Positions 50,735-59,932 of a DNA stretch of 64,000 nucleotides are shown here, piece by piece. The first letter of the stretch is position 1; the number at the start of each line of letters is the position of its first letter. Source of the stretch: Halolamina rubra (GTDB taxonomy: Archaea > Halobacteriota > Halobacteria > Halobacteriales > Haloferacaceae); contig NZ_BBJN01000002.1 in assembly GCF_000739555.1 (NCBI RefSeq), forward strand, positions 35,564-99,563. The letters are read 5' to 3'. The translations under genes and the position numbers were made by a program. Under the pieces are notes generated by a model. That model saw only the letters and a list, made by a program, of their open reading frames with translations, was not told where the DNA came from and ran no database searches.

Positions 50735-52180
50735 CTACGCCCGGTGGTACGCGCCCCACTTCCCGAGCGAGCGCCGGTACAGCCCGAACCCCACCGCGCC
50801 CAGCACCGCGCCACCCGTACCGAGCGCCGCGAGCAGCGTCGACGACACCGGCGCGAACGCGAACGCGACGACCAGAATCGGCACCAGCGGGAGCGCGATC
50901 GCGGCGCCGAAGGCGGCGTACAGCCCCGTGTCGAACAGGAACTCGTTGGGCGACAGCCCCGCGAGGTAGATCGTCAGCCCGAACACGTAGCAGGCGACGC
51001 CGACGAGGACGACGGCGCCCACGACCGCCTCGGCGATCGGCGTCCCGCGCCAGGCGACGCCGACGGCGTAGAACGCCAGCCCCACCGCGGGGCCGAGCAG
51101 CAGGAACGCCCGCAGTTTCCCGTGGAACACCGCCGCGGTGTCGATGGGGTGGGCTAGGTAGCTCTCCACGTCGTCGTTCGTCGTGAGCCAGTTGTACGTC
51201 GTGAACCCAGTCAGCCCCAGCACGGCGCCGAAGGAGACACCGACCGAGGGCGCGACGCCGGTGATGTCGGCGGCGAGGTCGACAAGCCCCGCGGTGACGC
51301 CCAGCAGCACCGCGGCGGAGAACAGCAGCTTCCCGACGCCGCCGGAGCTGCGGCGCACGTCCAGGAGGGTCTTCGCCGCCACGGGGTCGCCGACGCGGGC
51401 GAGCCAGCGCCGGAACGCCGGGCCGACGGAGCGATCGGCGGACTGCGTCTGCGGGTCGAACGTCGCCGCGCCGACGGCGTAGGCCGCGAGGATCAGCGCG
51501 GCGGAGGCGCCGGCGCTCTCGGGCCCCGGGTCGAGGTAGAGGCCGTACGGTGTGTAGCCGACGACCGGGACGCCCGTGTACCACGCCGCGACGGCGCCGC
51601 CGACGAGGCCGAGCAGGAGCGCGCGACCCGGGAGCCCGTTCGCCGACAGGCCGACGCCGGCGATCGTGAGCCCGATCCCGAGCACGAACGTCGTCACGAG
51701 CGTCGCCCAGAGCAGCGGGATCGTCGCCAGTCCGACCCCGGCGCCCGCGAGCGCCGCCGGGGCGACGCCGACGGCCATCGGGAGCAGGAACAGGACCGCG
51801 TAGTAGAGCACGTCCTTCACGACGAAGATCCCCAGCAGACGGCTCTGGGAGAGCGGCAGCGTGCGCGCGGAGAAGACGATCAGCGTCACGTCGCCCAGCA
51901 CGTTCGCCACCGCGTCGCGGCCGACGAAGCCGATCGAGCCTGTGTGCAGCCCGAACACGAACGCCAGCGCGTGCATCCCCGCGACGACGGCGCCGGGGTC
52001 GGTGCCCGAGAAGTCGAGCAGCCACACCGCGCCCGCCACGAGCGCGACGATCAGTAGCGGGAACGCGCCGAAGCGGCCGCCGCCGAGCAGCTCGCTGTGG
52101 AGGCGCCACTCCTCGCGCAGCATCTCGCGGAAGACGGTCTTGTCGCGTTCCCACCGTGAAGGGGATTCTCCGTCAGGCAT
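50735..52180 (-). CDS. ABC transporter permease
   Basis: The 481-residue protein has about twelve membrane segments and no soluble domain, matching the ABC-2-type exporter permease group. A polar N-terminus (PDGESPSRWERDKTVFREM) resembles other haloarchaeal permeases. Its ATG overlaps the stop of the ATPase gene (8 bases), so the two make one exporter. The substrate is unknown. Confidence 0.82.
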   Translation of the reverse strand: MPDGESPSRWERDKTVFREMLREEWRLHSELLGGGRFGAFPLLIVALVAGAVWLLDFSGTDPGAVVAGMHALAFVFGLHTGSIGFVGRDAVANVLGDVTLIVFSARTLPLSQSRLLGIFVVKDVLYYAVLFLLPMAVGVAPAALAGAGVGLATIPLLWATLVTTFVLGIGLTIAGVGLSANGLPGRALLLGLVGGAVAAWYTGVPVVGYTPYGLYLDPGPESAGASAALILAAYAVGAATFDPQTQSADRSVGPAFRRWLARVGDPVAAKTLLDVRRSSGGVGKLLFSAAVLLGVTAGLVDLAADITGVAPSVGVSFGAVLGLTGFTTYNWLTTNDDVESYLAHPIDTAAVFHGKLRAFLLLGPAVGLAFYAVGVAWRGTPIAEAVVGAVVLVGVACYVFGLTIYLAGLSPNEFLFDTGLYAAFGAAIALPLVPILVVAFAFAPVSSTLLAALGTGGAVLGAVGFGLYRRSLGKWGAYHRA

Positions 52181-52910
52181 CGCCGTCCCACTCCTCGCCG
52201 GCGTCGACGTTCGCGACGAAGGCGTCGAGCAGCGTCTCGTCGGCGCTCAGGCTCGACGGCTCCACCTCCGCGACCAGCTCGCCGGCGTTGACGATCCCGA
52301 CCCGCGAGCAGAGCTCCGCGGCCACGTCGACGTTGTGCGTCGAGACGACGACGGTGTTGCCCGCCTCGCGGTAGTTCGTCAGGAACCGCTTGACGCGCTC
52401 CTGGACGATCGGATCGAGGTTCGCCAGCGGCTCGTCGATGAACACGACCTCGGGCTCGTGGAGGAAGGCGCCGGCGATCATCGTCTTCTGCTGCTGGCCG
52501 CGCGAGAGATCCGTCGAGAGCGTGTCCAGCTTCTCGGTGAAGGAGAGGCGCTCGGCCCAGCGCTCGGTCCGTTCGTCCACCTCGTCGTCGGCCATCCCCC
52601 GGACGGCGCCGACGAACTGGAAGTACTCACGGGGCGTCGAGAAGCTCGGTGGCGACTCCTTCTCGGGGAGGATCCCGACCCGTTCGCGGACGCCGAGGGG
52701 GTCGGCCGCGGGATCGACGCCGAGCACCTCGGCCGACCCCGCGTCGGCGACGATCTGCCCAGTCAGCAGCTCCATCGCGGTGGTCTTCCCGGCGCCGTTG
52801 GGGCCGAGCAGCCCGTACAGCTCGCTCGAGTCGATCGAGAGCGAGAGCCCCGCGAGCGCGGCCACGTCGCCGTAGGCCTTCCGCAGGTCGTCGGTCCGGA
52901 TCGCGGTCAT
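52173..52910 (-). CDS. ABC transporter ATP-binding protein
   Basis: The 245-residue ATPase has GPNGAGKTT (Walker A), the signature LSRGQQQK, VVFIDEPLANLD (Walker B) and 'VVVSTHNVDVAAELCSRVGIV' (H-loop). It is of the export (ABC-2) type. The ATG at 52910 is the start; an upstream in-frame extension is antisense noise. It is the first gene of the operon with the permease. The linker 'LPEKESPPSFSTPREYFQFVG' is the usual Q-loop region. Confidence 0.9.
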   Translation of the reverse strand: MTAIRTDDLRKAYGDVAALAGLSLSIDSSELYGLLGPNGAGKTTAMELLTGQIVADAGSAEVLGVDPAADPLGVRERVGILPEKESPPSFSTPREYFQFVGAVRGMADDEVDERTERWAERLSFTEKLDTLSTDLSRGQQQKTMIAGAFLHEPEVVFIDEPLANLDPIVQERVKRFLTNYREAGNTVVVSTHNVDVAAELCSRVGIVNAGELVAEVEPSSLSADETLLDAFVANVDAGEEWDGDA

Positions 52911-53023
52911 GGACGCCCGGTCTGGCCGCGAGCCCATAGTTCTCGGGCGCCGGCTATCGGTTCTGAAACTCGGCGCCCCCCGGCACCCCAACGGTTACCC
53001 CGTCCCTGACCGACCGGTCCGGC

Positions 53024-53989
53024 ATGAGCTGGGACAGATCGTCGATGCCCGCACAGGGCGGCCGGACCGCCGTCGTCACCGGCGCCAACAGCGGGCTCGG
53101 CTACGAGGCGAGCCTGGCCTTGGCGGGCCACGGCGCCGACGTGGTGATGGGCTGTCGCAGCCTCGACCGCGGGCGGACGGCGGCCGAGGAGATCCGGGAG
53201 CGCCTGGCGGACGGCCCCGCGTGGGCGTCGGCGCCCGACGCGGGCTCGCTGACCGTGATGGCGCTCGACCTGGGAGATCTGGACTCGGTCGCGAGCTTCG
53301 CCGAGACGTTCGCGGCGGATTTCGACGAGCTGCACGTCCTCTGCAACAACGCCGGCGTGATGGCGATCCCCCGCGGCGAGACCGCAGACGGGTTCGAGCG
53401 CCAGTTCGGCGTCAACCACCTGGGCCACTTCGCGCTCACGGGCCACCTGCTCGGCGCGCTGCGGGACACCGCGGGCGAGACCCGCGTGGTGACCCAGAGC
53501 AGCGGCGTCCACGAGCAGGGGAGCATCAACTTCAGTGACCTCCAGCACGAGGCGGCGTACGACAAGTGGGGCGCGTACGCCCAGAGCAAGCTGGCGAACC
53601 TGCTGTTCGCCTACGAACTGGACCGCCGGCTCGACGCCGCGGGGGCGGCGGTCGTCAGCGTGGGCTGTCACCCGGGGTACGCCGACACGAACCTCCAGGC
53701 CCGCGGGCCCGAGGCGGAAGGCGCCACGGTCCGGCTGTACGCGATGAAGCTCGCCAACGCCCTGTTCGGCCAGTCGGCCACGCGCGGGGCGCTGCCGATG
53801 CTGTACGCCGCGACCGCCGAGGGCGTCGACGGCGGCGACTACGTCGGCCCGGGCGGCCTGCTGAACATGCGCGGCGCGCCGGCGAAACAGGCGTCGAGCG
53901 ATCTGTCCTACGACGAGGACGCCGCCGACCGACTCTGGGACGTGTCCGAGGCGCTCACCGGCGTCACGTACGACCTGCCCGAGGCGTAG
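53024..53989 (+). CDS. Short-chain dehydrogenase (retinol-dehydrogenase-like)
   Basis: The 321-residue SDR has VVTGANSGLGYEASLALAG (cofactor loop), 'LHVLCNNAGVMAIPRG', 'GFERQFGVNHLGHFALTGHLL' and YAQSKLAN (the YxxxK site). The group is known for retinol dehydrogenase/protochlorophyllide reductase-type enzymes. A linker 'DGPAWASAPDAGSLTVMALDLGDLDS' is longer than usual. The substrate is unknown. It faces cdc48 at its 3' end. Confidence 0.87.
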   Translation: MSWDRSSMPAQGGRTAVVTGANSGLGYEASLALAGHGADVVMGCRSLDRGRTAAEEIRERLADGPAWASAPDAGSLTVMALDLGDLDSVASFAETFAADFDELHVLCNNAGVMAIPRGETADGFERQFGVNHLGHFALTGHLLGALRDTAGETRVVTQSSGVHEQGSINFSDLQHEAAYDKWGAYAQSKLANLLFAYELDRRLDAAGAAVVSVGCHPGYADTNLQARGPEAEGATVRLYAMKLANALFGQSATRGALPMLYAATAEGVDGGDYVGPGGLLNMRGAPAKQASSDLSYDEDAADRLWDVSEALTGVTYDLPEA

Positions 53990-54036
53990 CTACCGCTATC
54001 GGCTTCGAAAACACCGAAAAATCGTCGGGCGCGGCG

Positions 54037-56319
54037 TTACTGGAACGTCGGAGCCGCGGGCTCCTCCTCGGTCTCGACCTCGGACTTCTGGAACCGCTCC
54101 TCGATCTTGCGGTACTGCTCGCGGGTCTCGTCGGTGACCGACGGCACCACCTCGTCGAGCGCCTCCTCGAAGTGGGCCATCGTCACGCGGACGTTGCCCA
54201 CGCTCTCGGCGGCCTCCTCGGGCGAGACGCTGTTGATGAACTCCCGGGTGGCGTTCATCGACGCCTCGCGGGCCAGCGCCTCGAGGTCGGCGCCGACGTA
54301 GCCGTCGGTCTGGGCCGCGATCTCGTCGAGATCCACGTCGTCGGCCAGCGGCTTGTGCTTCGTGTGCACGTCGAGGATCGCGCGGCGCGCGTCCTCGTCG
54401 GGCACGGGGACGTGGACGTGGCGGTCCAGCCGGCCGGGACGGATCAGCGCGCTGTCGATCAGGTCCGGCCGGTTCGTGGTCGCGACGACGACCACGTCCT
54501 CGAGCTCCTCGAGCCCGTCCAGCTCGGTGAGGAGTTGGGAGACGACGCGCTCGCTGACGCCCGAGTCGCCGGAGTTGCGGCCGCGCTCGGTCGCGATGGC
54601 GTCGATCTCGTCGAAGAACACCACCGTCGGGGCGTTCTCGCGGGCCTTGCTGAAGATCTCGCGGACGCCCTTCTCGGACTCGCCCACGTACTTGTCCAGC
54701 AGTTCGGGCCCCTTCACCGAGATGAAGTTGCTCTCGGCCTCGTTGGCGACCGCTTTCGCGAGCAGCGTCTTCCCGGTGCCGGGCGGGCCGTACAGCAGCA
54801 CGCCCTTCGCGCTGTCGACGTCCATCTGCTCGAACACCTCGGGGTAGTCGAGCGGCCACTGGATCGTCTCGCGCAGGCGCTCCTTCGTCCCCTCGAGGCC
54901 GCCGACGTCCGCCCAGGTCACGTCGGGGACCTCGACGAACACCTCACGCAGCGCGCTGGGCTCGATCCCGCGCAGCGCCTCGCGGAAGTCCTTCTCGGTC
55001 ACGTCGAGGCGTTCGAGCGTCTCGGCGTCGATCTCGTCCTCCTCGAGGTCGAGCTCCGGGCGGAACCGCCGTAGCGCGATCATCGCCGACTCCTTGGCCA
55101 GCGACTCGAGGTCCGCGCCGACGAACCCGTGGGTGTTCTCCGCGAGCTCCTCGATGTCCACGCCCTCCGCAAGCGGCATGTTGCGCGTGTGGACCTGCAG
55201 GATCTCCTCGCGGCCGTTGGTGTCCGGCACGCCGACCTCGATCTCGCGGTCGAAGCGGCCGCCGCGGCGGAGCGCGGGGTCGATGGCGTCCACGCGGTTG
55301 GTTGCGCCGATCACGACCACCTCGCCGCGCTCCTCCAGCCCGTCCATCAGGCTGAGCAGCTGGGCCACGACGCGGCGCTCCACGTCGCCGCCGGCTTCGT
55401 CACGCTGGGGCGCGATGGAGTCGAGCTCGTCCATGAAGATGATCGCCGGGCTCTCCTCCTGGGCCTCCTCGAACACCTCGCGGAGCTGCTCCTCGGACTC
55501 CCCGTAGTACTTCGACATGATCTCGGGGCCCGAGATGGTGTGGAACGAGGCGTCGATCTCGTTGGCCACCGCCTTGGCGATCAGCGTCTTCCCGGTGCCG
55601 GGCGGGCCGTGCAGCAGCACGCCCTTCGGGGGTTCGATCCCCAGCCGACCGAACAGCTCGGGGTGGCGCATCGGGAGCTCGATCATCTCCCGGACCTGCT
55701 CGAGCTCGTCGTCGAGGCCGCCGATGTCCTCGTAGGTCACGTCTGGCCCCTCGGCGCCGCCGGGGCCGCCGGCGCCGGCCGCGGCGCCGCGCTCCTCGCG
55801 GATCTGCTCGGCGGGCTGTTGGCTGATCTCGACCTCCGTCGAGTCGGTGATGACGACCGTCCCCTCGGGGTCGGTCTCGGCGATCTTCAGCGGCACCGCC
55901 TGCCCCTGCCCGCCCATCAGGCCGAACCCGAGCGGGAGCTGTACGTCCTGGCCGGTGGTGACCGGCTGGCCGGAGAGCTCCTTGCGCACGAGGCTGCCGA
56001 TGTCGCCCCGGATCCCCATGTTCTGGGGGAGCGCCACGGTGACGCTGTCGGCGGGGTTCACGTCGGCGGGCGCGACCTCGACGCGGTCGTCGATGCCGAC
56101 GCTGGCCTCCTGTCGGAGCCGGCCGTCGATGCGCACGACGCCGGTGCCGTCGTCCTCGGGGTAGCCGGGCCAGACGCGGGCGATCGCGGCGCCCTGGCCA
56201 CCCTCGATGCGGATGAAGTCGCCGCCGGAGAGATCCATCTCGTCGGCGGCGACGCGGTCGACCGCGGCGAGGCGGCGCCCGGCGTCCTTCTGCTTCAGCG
56301 GCTTGACGGTGAGCTTCAT
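54037..56319 (-). CDS. cdc48: Cdc48/VCP-like AAA ATPase
   Basis: The 760-residue protein has an N-terminal double-psi barrel domain (about 1-185; '[29 protein letters not shown]'). Two AAA modules follow: D1 with [17 protein letters not shown] and [12 protein letters not shown]2 with [17 protein letters not shown] and [11 protein letters not shown]. It extracts and unfolds proteins and works with the 20S proteasome in archaea. It ends ...EEPAAPTFQ, so the C-terminus is hydrophobic-Phe-Gln, like PAN here. Its ATG overlaps the stop of the Hsp20-like gene (ATGA). Confidence 0.94.
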   Translation of the reverse strand: MKLTVKPLKQKDAGRRLAAVDRVAADEMDLSGGDFIRIEGGQGAAIARVWPGYPEDDGTGVVRIDGRLRQEASVGIDDRVEVAPADVNPADSVTVALPQNMGIRGDIGSLVRKELSGQPVTTGQDVQLPLGFGLMGGQGQAVPLKIAETDPEGTVVITDSTEVEISQQPAEQIREERGAAAGAGGPGGAEGPDVTYEDIGGLDDELEQVREMIELPMRHPELFGRLGIEPPKGVLLHGPPGTGKTLIAKAVANEIDASFHTISGPEIMSKYYGESEEQLREVFEEAQEESPAIIFMDELDSIAPQRDEAGGDVERRVVAQLLSLMDGLEERGEVVVIGATNRVDAIDPALRRGGRFDREIEVGVPDTNGREEILQVHTRNMPLAEGVDIEELAENTHGFVGADLESLAKESAMIALRRFRPELDLEEDEIDAETLERLDVTEKDFREALRGIEPSALREVFVEVPDVTWADVGGLEGTKERLRETIQWPLDYPEVFEQMDVDSAKGVLLYGPPGTGKTLLAKAVANEAESNFISVKGPELLDKYVGESEKGVREIFSKARENAPTVVFFDEIDAIATERGRNSGDSGVSERVVSQLLTELDGLEELEDVVVVATTNRPDLIDSALIRPGRLDRHVHVPVPDEDARRAILDVHTKHKPLADDVDLDEIAAQTDGYVGADLEALAREASMNATREFINSVSPEEAAESVGNVRVTMAHFEEALDEVVPSVTDETREQYRKIEERFQKSEVETEEEPAAPTFQ

Positions 56320-56567
56320 GCGTCCACCTCCACGGTCAGCACGCCGTTGTTCACGGTGCTCTCCCGGGCCTCGCCCGGCAGCTCGAACTCGGTCTCGGTG
56401 GACGTGCCGTCGTCGCCCTCGACGACGACGATGACGGTCTCGCCGACGGTGTCGACGGCGACCTCCCCCTCGGCGTCGGCGAGATCGAGCGCGACCACGA
56501 GGCTGTCGTCGTACTCGTAGACGCGACCGAACTCCTCGTCACTGATACTGCGTTGGTGAGTGGTCAT
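56316..56567 (-). CDS. Hsp20-like small protein, operon partner of cdc48
   Basis: The 83-residue protein has the alpha-crystallin beta pattern: '[20 protein letters not shown]', '[20 protein letters not shown]', '[10 protein letters not shown]' and '[13 protein letters not shown]'. The last part matches the Hsp20 signature 'xxNGVLxVxV'. It lacks the C-terminal IXI tail of larger Hsp20s. Its stop overlaps the cdc48 start by four bases, so both are made together. It may hold client proteins for Cdc48. A TATA element lies about 32 bases before the ATG. Confidence 0.72.
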   Translation of the reverse strand: MTTHQRSISDEEFGRVYEYDDSLVVALDLADAEGEVAVDTVGETVIVVVEGDDGTSTETEFELPGEARESTVNNGVLTVEVDA

Positions 56568-56594
56568 TAGCTAACCCCAAGTAATCGGCGAGAG

Positions 56595-56604
56595 TATTTA
56601 TACC
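56595..56604 (-). promoter_or_regulatory. TATA box of the Hsp20-like/cdc48 operon
   Basis: Read on the minus strand, GGTATAAATA is centred about 32 bases before the ATG at 56567. That places the transcription start a few bases before the ATG, as in the nearly leaderless mRNAs usual in haloarchaea. Confidence 0.6.
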
Positions 56605-56782
56605 TGTCGCCAGCAAATCGCCATACGGGAGCACAACGACAGATTACGGGTGGGGTAGCGGTTCAGACTCGCGGACGCGTCGGCCACGCCCCTCTCGCCG
56701 TCGGTTTCGCCCCCCGATCGCTGCGACGGTCGCGGGATCGTGAGCGGGAGCGGCTCCGCGGCCGCGGCGCGTGTCCCGCGGC

Positions 56783-56788
56783 TTTATG
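56783..56788 (+). promoter_or_regulatory. TATA-like element of the alpha/beta hydrolase gene
   Basis: CTTTATGC is centred about 27 bases before the ATG at 56812, which suits a leaderless transcript. The region between 56605 and 56780 shows no gene. Confidence 0.45.
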
Positions 56789-56811
56789 CTGCGCGCGGGA
56801 GACACGACGGT

Positions 56812-57582
56812 ATGAAGCGGGTTTCGCACCACGGTCGGGGGACGGCGTACCGCCGCTCGGCGCGGACCGAGGCGGGGCCGGGGCTGCTCTGTATCCACGG
56901 CAGCGGCGGGGCGGCGGGGGTCTGGAAGTCCCAGTCGCGGCTGGCCGATCGGACGCCGGTGACGGCGATGGAGCTGAGCGACCACGGCGAGAGCGGGTCG
57001 TTGACCGCACAGGCGGGGTACGAGGCGCTCTCGGGCTACGCCGACGACGTCGTCGCCGTCGCCGAGGAGACCGGCGATCGCGTGCTCTGTGGCAACTCCC
57101 TCGGCGCCGCCGTCGCGCTGACCGTCGCGCTCGACCGGGAGATCGACCTCGACGGGCTCGTGCTCGCGGGCGCCGGCGCCAGGCTCCCCGTGCTCGACGA
57201 CCTGCTGGTCTGGCTGGAGGAGGACTTCGACCGCGCGATCGAGTTCCTCCACGGGCCGGACCGGCTGTTCCACGAGCCGAGCGAGGAGCTGGTCGGAATC
57301 AGCGAGGCGGCGATGCGCGAGACGGGCCGGGCGACCACCGCGCGGGACTTCCGGACCTGCCACGAGTTCGACGTTCGGGACCGGCTGGAGGAGATCGACG
57401 TGCCGACGCTGGCGGTGGTCGGGGAGCACGACAAGCTCACGCCGCCACACTACCACGAGGCGCTGGCGGAGTCGATCCCCGACTGCGAGGTGGCGACCGT
57501 CGACGACGCCGCCCACCTGGCGATGCTCGAACAGCCCGCCGCGTTCAACGGCGCCGTCGAGTCGTTCCTCGACCGTTTCTGA
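56812..57582 (+). CDS. Alpha/beta hydrolase
   Basis: The 256-residue protein has HGSGG (oxyanion loop), the nucleophile elbow GNSLGAAVAL, an acid in GEHDKLTPP and the His in DDAAHLAMLE, so the catalytic triad is complete. The N-terminus MKRVSHHGRGTAYRRSART is basic for this genome. It hydrolyses an ester or a similar small bond; the substrate is unknown. It overlaps the DUF5822-like gene (TGATG), so the two form an operon. Confidence 0.87.
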   Translation: MKRVSHHGRGTAYRRSARTEAGPGLLCIHGSGGAAGVWKSQSRLADRTPVTAMELSDHGESGSLTAQAGYEALSGYADDVVAVAEETGDRVLCGNSLGAAVALTVALDREIDLDGLVLAGAGARLPVLDDLLVWLEEDFDRAIEFLHGPDRLFHEPSEELVGISEAAMRETGRATTARDFRTCHEFDVRDRLEEIDVPTLAVVGEHDKLTPPHYHEALAESIPDCEVATVDDAAHLAMLEQPAAFNGAVESFLDRF

Positions 57583-57821
57583 TGCCCGAGCGCGTCGCCA
57601 CCACCGACCCCGAGGGCGTCGACTTCGGCTGGGTGATGCAGGTGACGTTCGTGCTGACGATCCTCGTCGGCGCGCCGGTCGTGGCGCTGCTGTCGACGCA
57701 GGCGGCGCTGCCGGACTGGCCCTCCCGTGTCTCTTTCGCGATCCGGGTCGGCGCGCCCGTCTGGGTGCTCACGGGGCTCTGTGTCTATCTCTACGCGCGC
57801 TGGCGGGACGGCGAGGAGTAG
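57582..57821 (+). CDS. DUF5822-like small membrane protein
   Basis: The 79-residue protein has two membrane segments ('WVMQVTFVLTILVGAPVVALL' and 'IRVGAPVWVLTGLCVYLYA'), preceded by PERVATTDPEGVDFG. The pattern fits haloarchaeal DUF5822. It overlaps the preceding hydrolase by one base and ends directly against the convergent HAD gene. The function is unknown. Confidence 0.75.
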   Translation: MPERVATTDPEGVDFGWVMQVTFVLTILVGAPVVALLSTQAALPDWPSRVSFAIRVGAPVWVLTGLCVYLYARWRDGEE

Positions 57822-58334
57822 CTACTCGACCCAGCGGAACCGCACGCCGGCGCGGTCGGCGGTCACGCGGTCGCGCTCGGAGTCGCCGACGAACACCGCC
57901 GTCTCGCCGTCGACGCCCATCGCCGACAGCGTCGCCCGCAGCGGCTCGGGGTCGGGCTTGTAGCTTCCGACGCTGTCCCGGCCGACGACGGCGTCGGCGT
58001 CGAGCCCGTGCCGGTCGAGCGCGATCCGGCAGGCGGCCTCGCTGTTGAGCGAGCAGACGCCCGCCGGCCCGTCGTGGGCGCGGAGCTCGTCGGCCAGCGC
58101 CAGCGCGGGCGCCTCGCGGGCGGCCTCGCGCTCGTGTTCGCCGACGACGGCCTCGAAGCGGTCGCGGTACCCCGCCGTCTCGGCGAGTTCGAGCAGGCCC
58201 CAGAGGTCCCGATCGCCAGGGTCGACGCCGAGGCCGCGGAGATCGGCGGCGAAGTCGTCGCGTGCGGCCCCCCAGTCGACCGGGAGGGAGACGAGCGTGC
58301 CGTCGAGGTCGTAGACGACTGGGTCGCGCTGCAT
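57822..58334 (-). CDS. HAD-superfamily hydrolase
   Basis: The 170-residue protein has the four HAD motifs: VYDLDGTLV (nucleophile Asp), 'CSLNSEA' (motif II), SYKPDPEPL (Lys, motif III) and VFVGDSERD (motif IV). It is the phosphoglycolate-phosphatase-like group with a small helical cap ('EAVVGEHEREAAREAPALALADELR'). It is probably a phosphatase; the substrate is not evident. It faces DUF5822 with no gap. Confidence 0.88.
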   Translation of the reverse strand: MQRDPVVYDLDGTLVSLPVDWGAARDDFAADLRGLGVDPGDRDLWGLLELAETAGYRDRFEAVVGEHEREAAREAPALALADELRAHDGPAGVCSLNSEAACRIALDRHGLDADAVVGRDSVGSYKPDPEPLRATLSAMGVDGETAVFVGDSERDRVTADRAGVRFRWVE

Positions 58335-58416
58335 AGCCTATCGAGGCGGCCGACGCGGAAAAGCGTCGTGTCACCCACGCAGGTGGTTTCAAGGCCGTTC
58401 GCGCCCAGTATCGCGT

Positions 58417-59187
58417 ATGGCGGGGCCAGACCCCCAGCAGCTTCGCCGCCTGCTCGACCGCTTCCCCGAGCCGCCCGCGGAGCCCGAGTTCTCGACCGTC
58501 GACGACGGCGTGCGCGACACGTACCGCCGGATCGCGGGCGAGTGGCGCGACGAACTCCGGCGGCTCGTCGACGCCTACGCCGCGGGCGAGATCCTCCGCG
58601 AGACCGTCCTCGAACACGTCGAGGGGGTCCCGTCCGTCCGCCTCAGCGACGGCGCCGCGCCGCTGCCGGCCCGCCGGGCGGCGCTCCTCGACGCCGCCGA
58701 CGAGCACCAAGAGATCGCCGCGCTCTCGGCGTGGTACGGCGACCTGCGGACCCTCCTCGAGGACGACCCGGGCGACCTCACCCTGTTCGAGCGCGCGCTG
58801 CACGACTTCGGCTACGTCGCCGCCCACGTGCTGTTTCTCGGCGCCGGAGAACCACGGTCGGTGGTTCGGCGGCTCAGGCTCGCCTACCGCGCCGTCGGCG
58901 TCCGGATCGACGACACCGCCGCCGACGGCGCCGAGCGCACGACGTTCACCTGCCCGTACCGGAACCTCGGCGCCGACCGCTGCGGGAAACGCTGGGTCTG
59001 CCACGAGAAACTCGACCGCGTCGACGACGGCTACGTCACTTACCTCGCCGAGCGCGGCATCGACTACCAGCGCCCGCGGGGCTGTGCGGACTCCGAGCAG
59101 TGCTACTCCACGGTCGCCCGCGAGAGCCCCGAGCGCTGGTGGCCCAAGACGCCGCCCGGGGCGATCCAGGACGAACCCAGCGCATGA
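58417..59187 (+). CDS. Cys-rich haloarchaeal protein, possible metal or iron-sulfur site
   Basis: The 256-residue protein has a helical, charged N-terminal 150 residues ('LLDRFPEPPAEPEF', 'DTYRRIAGEWRDELRRLVDAY'). A C-terminal region holds Cys in CPYRNLGADRCGKRWVC (C-x9-C-x5-C) and, 35 residues later, CADSEQC (C-x5-C). Five cysteines could bind Fe-S or zinc. I do not recognise the family. Its stop overlaps the methyltransferase start in ATGA, which suggests a joint function. Confidence 0.7.
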   Translation: MAGPDPQQLRRLLDRFPEPPAEPEFSTVDDGVRDTYRRIAGEWRDELRRLVDAYAAGEILRETVLEHVEGVPSVRLSDGAAPLPARRAALLDAADEHQEIAALSAWYGDLRTLLEDDPGDLTLFERALHDFGYVAAHVLFLGAGEPRSVVRRLRLAYRAVGVRIDDTAADGAERTTFTCPYRNLGADRCGKRWVCHEKLDRVDDGYVTYLAERGIDYQRPRGCADSEQCYSTVARESPERWWPKTPPGAIQDEPSA

Positions 59188-59837
59188 GCGACCCCGCCCA
59201 CCGCCGTCGCATCCGCGAGAGCTACCGTCGCTGGGCGCGGCTCTACGACTGGTTCGCGCGGGCGACGACGGACGTGGGTGGGGTCCGGGCGGCCTGTGTC
59301 GACGCGCTGGAGCTCGACCCAGGCGACACGGTGGTCGAGTTCGGCTGCGGCCCCGGCCCGAACCTCCCGGCGCTCCGCGAAGCCGTGGGGCCGTCGGGCC
59401 GCGTCGTCGGCGTCGACGTGACCGACCGGATGCTCGACCGCGCGCGGCGGCTGGTCGCCCGCCGCGGCTGGGCGAACGTCTCGCTCGTGCAGGCCGACGC
59501 CGCGACGCCGCCGATCGAGTCGGCGGACGCGGTGCTGTCGACGTTCGTCACGTCGCTGTTTCCCGACCCCGAGGTGGTGGTTCGCGAGTGGTGCGGGCTG
59601 GCCGACACCGTCGTCCTCGCCAGCTTCGCGCCGCGAGGAAATCGGCTCGCGAACGCGACGCTGTGGGCGTTCACGCGGCTGAGTACGGAACTGTTCGACG
59701 CCTCGGGGACGGACGCGCTCGCGCAGTTGGACCGCCGGACGGCGGCCGCCCGGTCCGGGTTGGAGGCGTCGATGAAGCAGGTCGAGAGCGAGACGTACGT
59801 CTTCGGGACGATCACGGTGAGTGCTGGGTATCGGTGA
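59184..59837 (+). CDS. Class I SAM-dependent methyltransferase
   Basis: The 217-residue protein has the SAM-binding motif VVEFGCGPGPNL, motif II GVDVTDRMLDRAR and 'VQADAATPPIESADAVLSTF'. It resembles the UbiE/menaquinone methyltransferase fold with a short N-terminal helix. The substrate is unknown. The ATG overlaps the stop of the Cys-rich gene by four bases. Confidence 0.87.
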   Translation: MSDPAHRRRIRESYRRWARLYDWFARATTDVGGVRAACVDALELDPGDTVVEFGCGPGPNLPALREAVGPSGRVVGVDVTDRMLDRARRLVARRGWANVSLVQADAATPPIESADAVLSTFVTSLFPDPEVVVREWCGLADTVVLASFAPRGNRLANATLWAFTRLSTELFDASGTDALAQLDRRTAAARSGLEASMKQVESETYVFGTITVSAGYR

Positions 59838-59932
59838 ACACGTATCGAGGACGGTTGGGCCGGGTTTTGGCGAATCGGCCGGCAACCGCCGTTCGAGCGG
59901 CCACGAACGCCGCGAAAACACCCGAAACCGAT

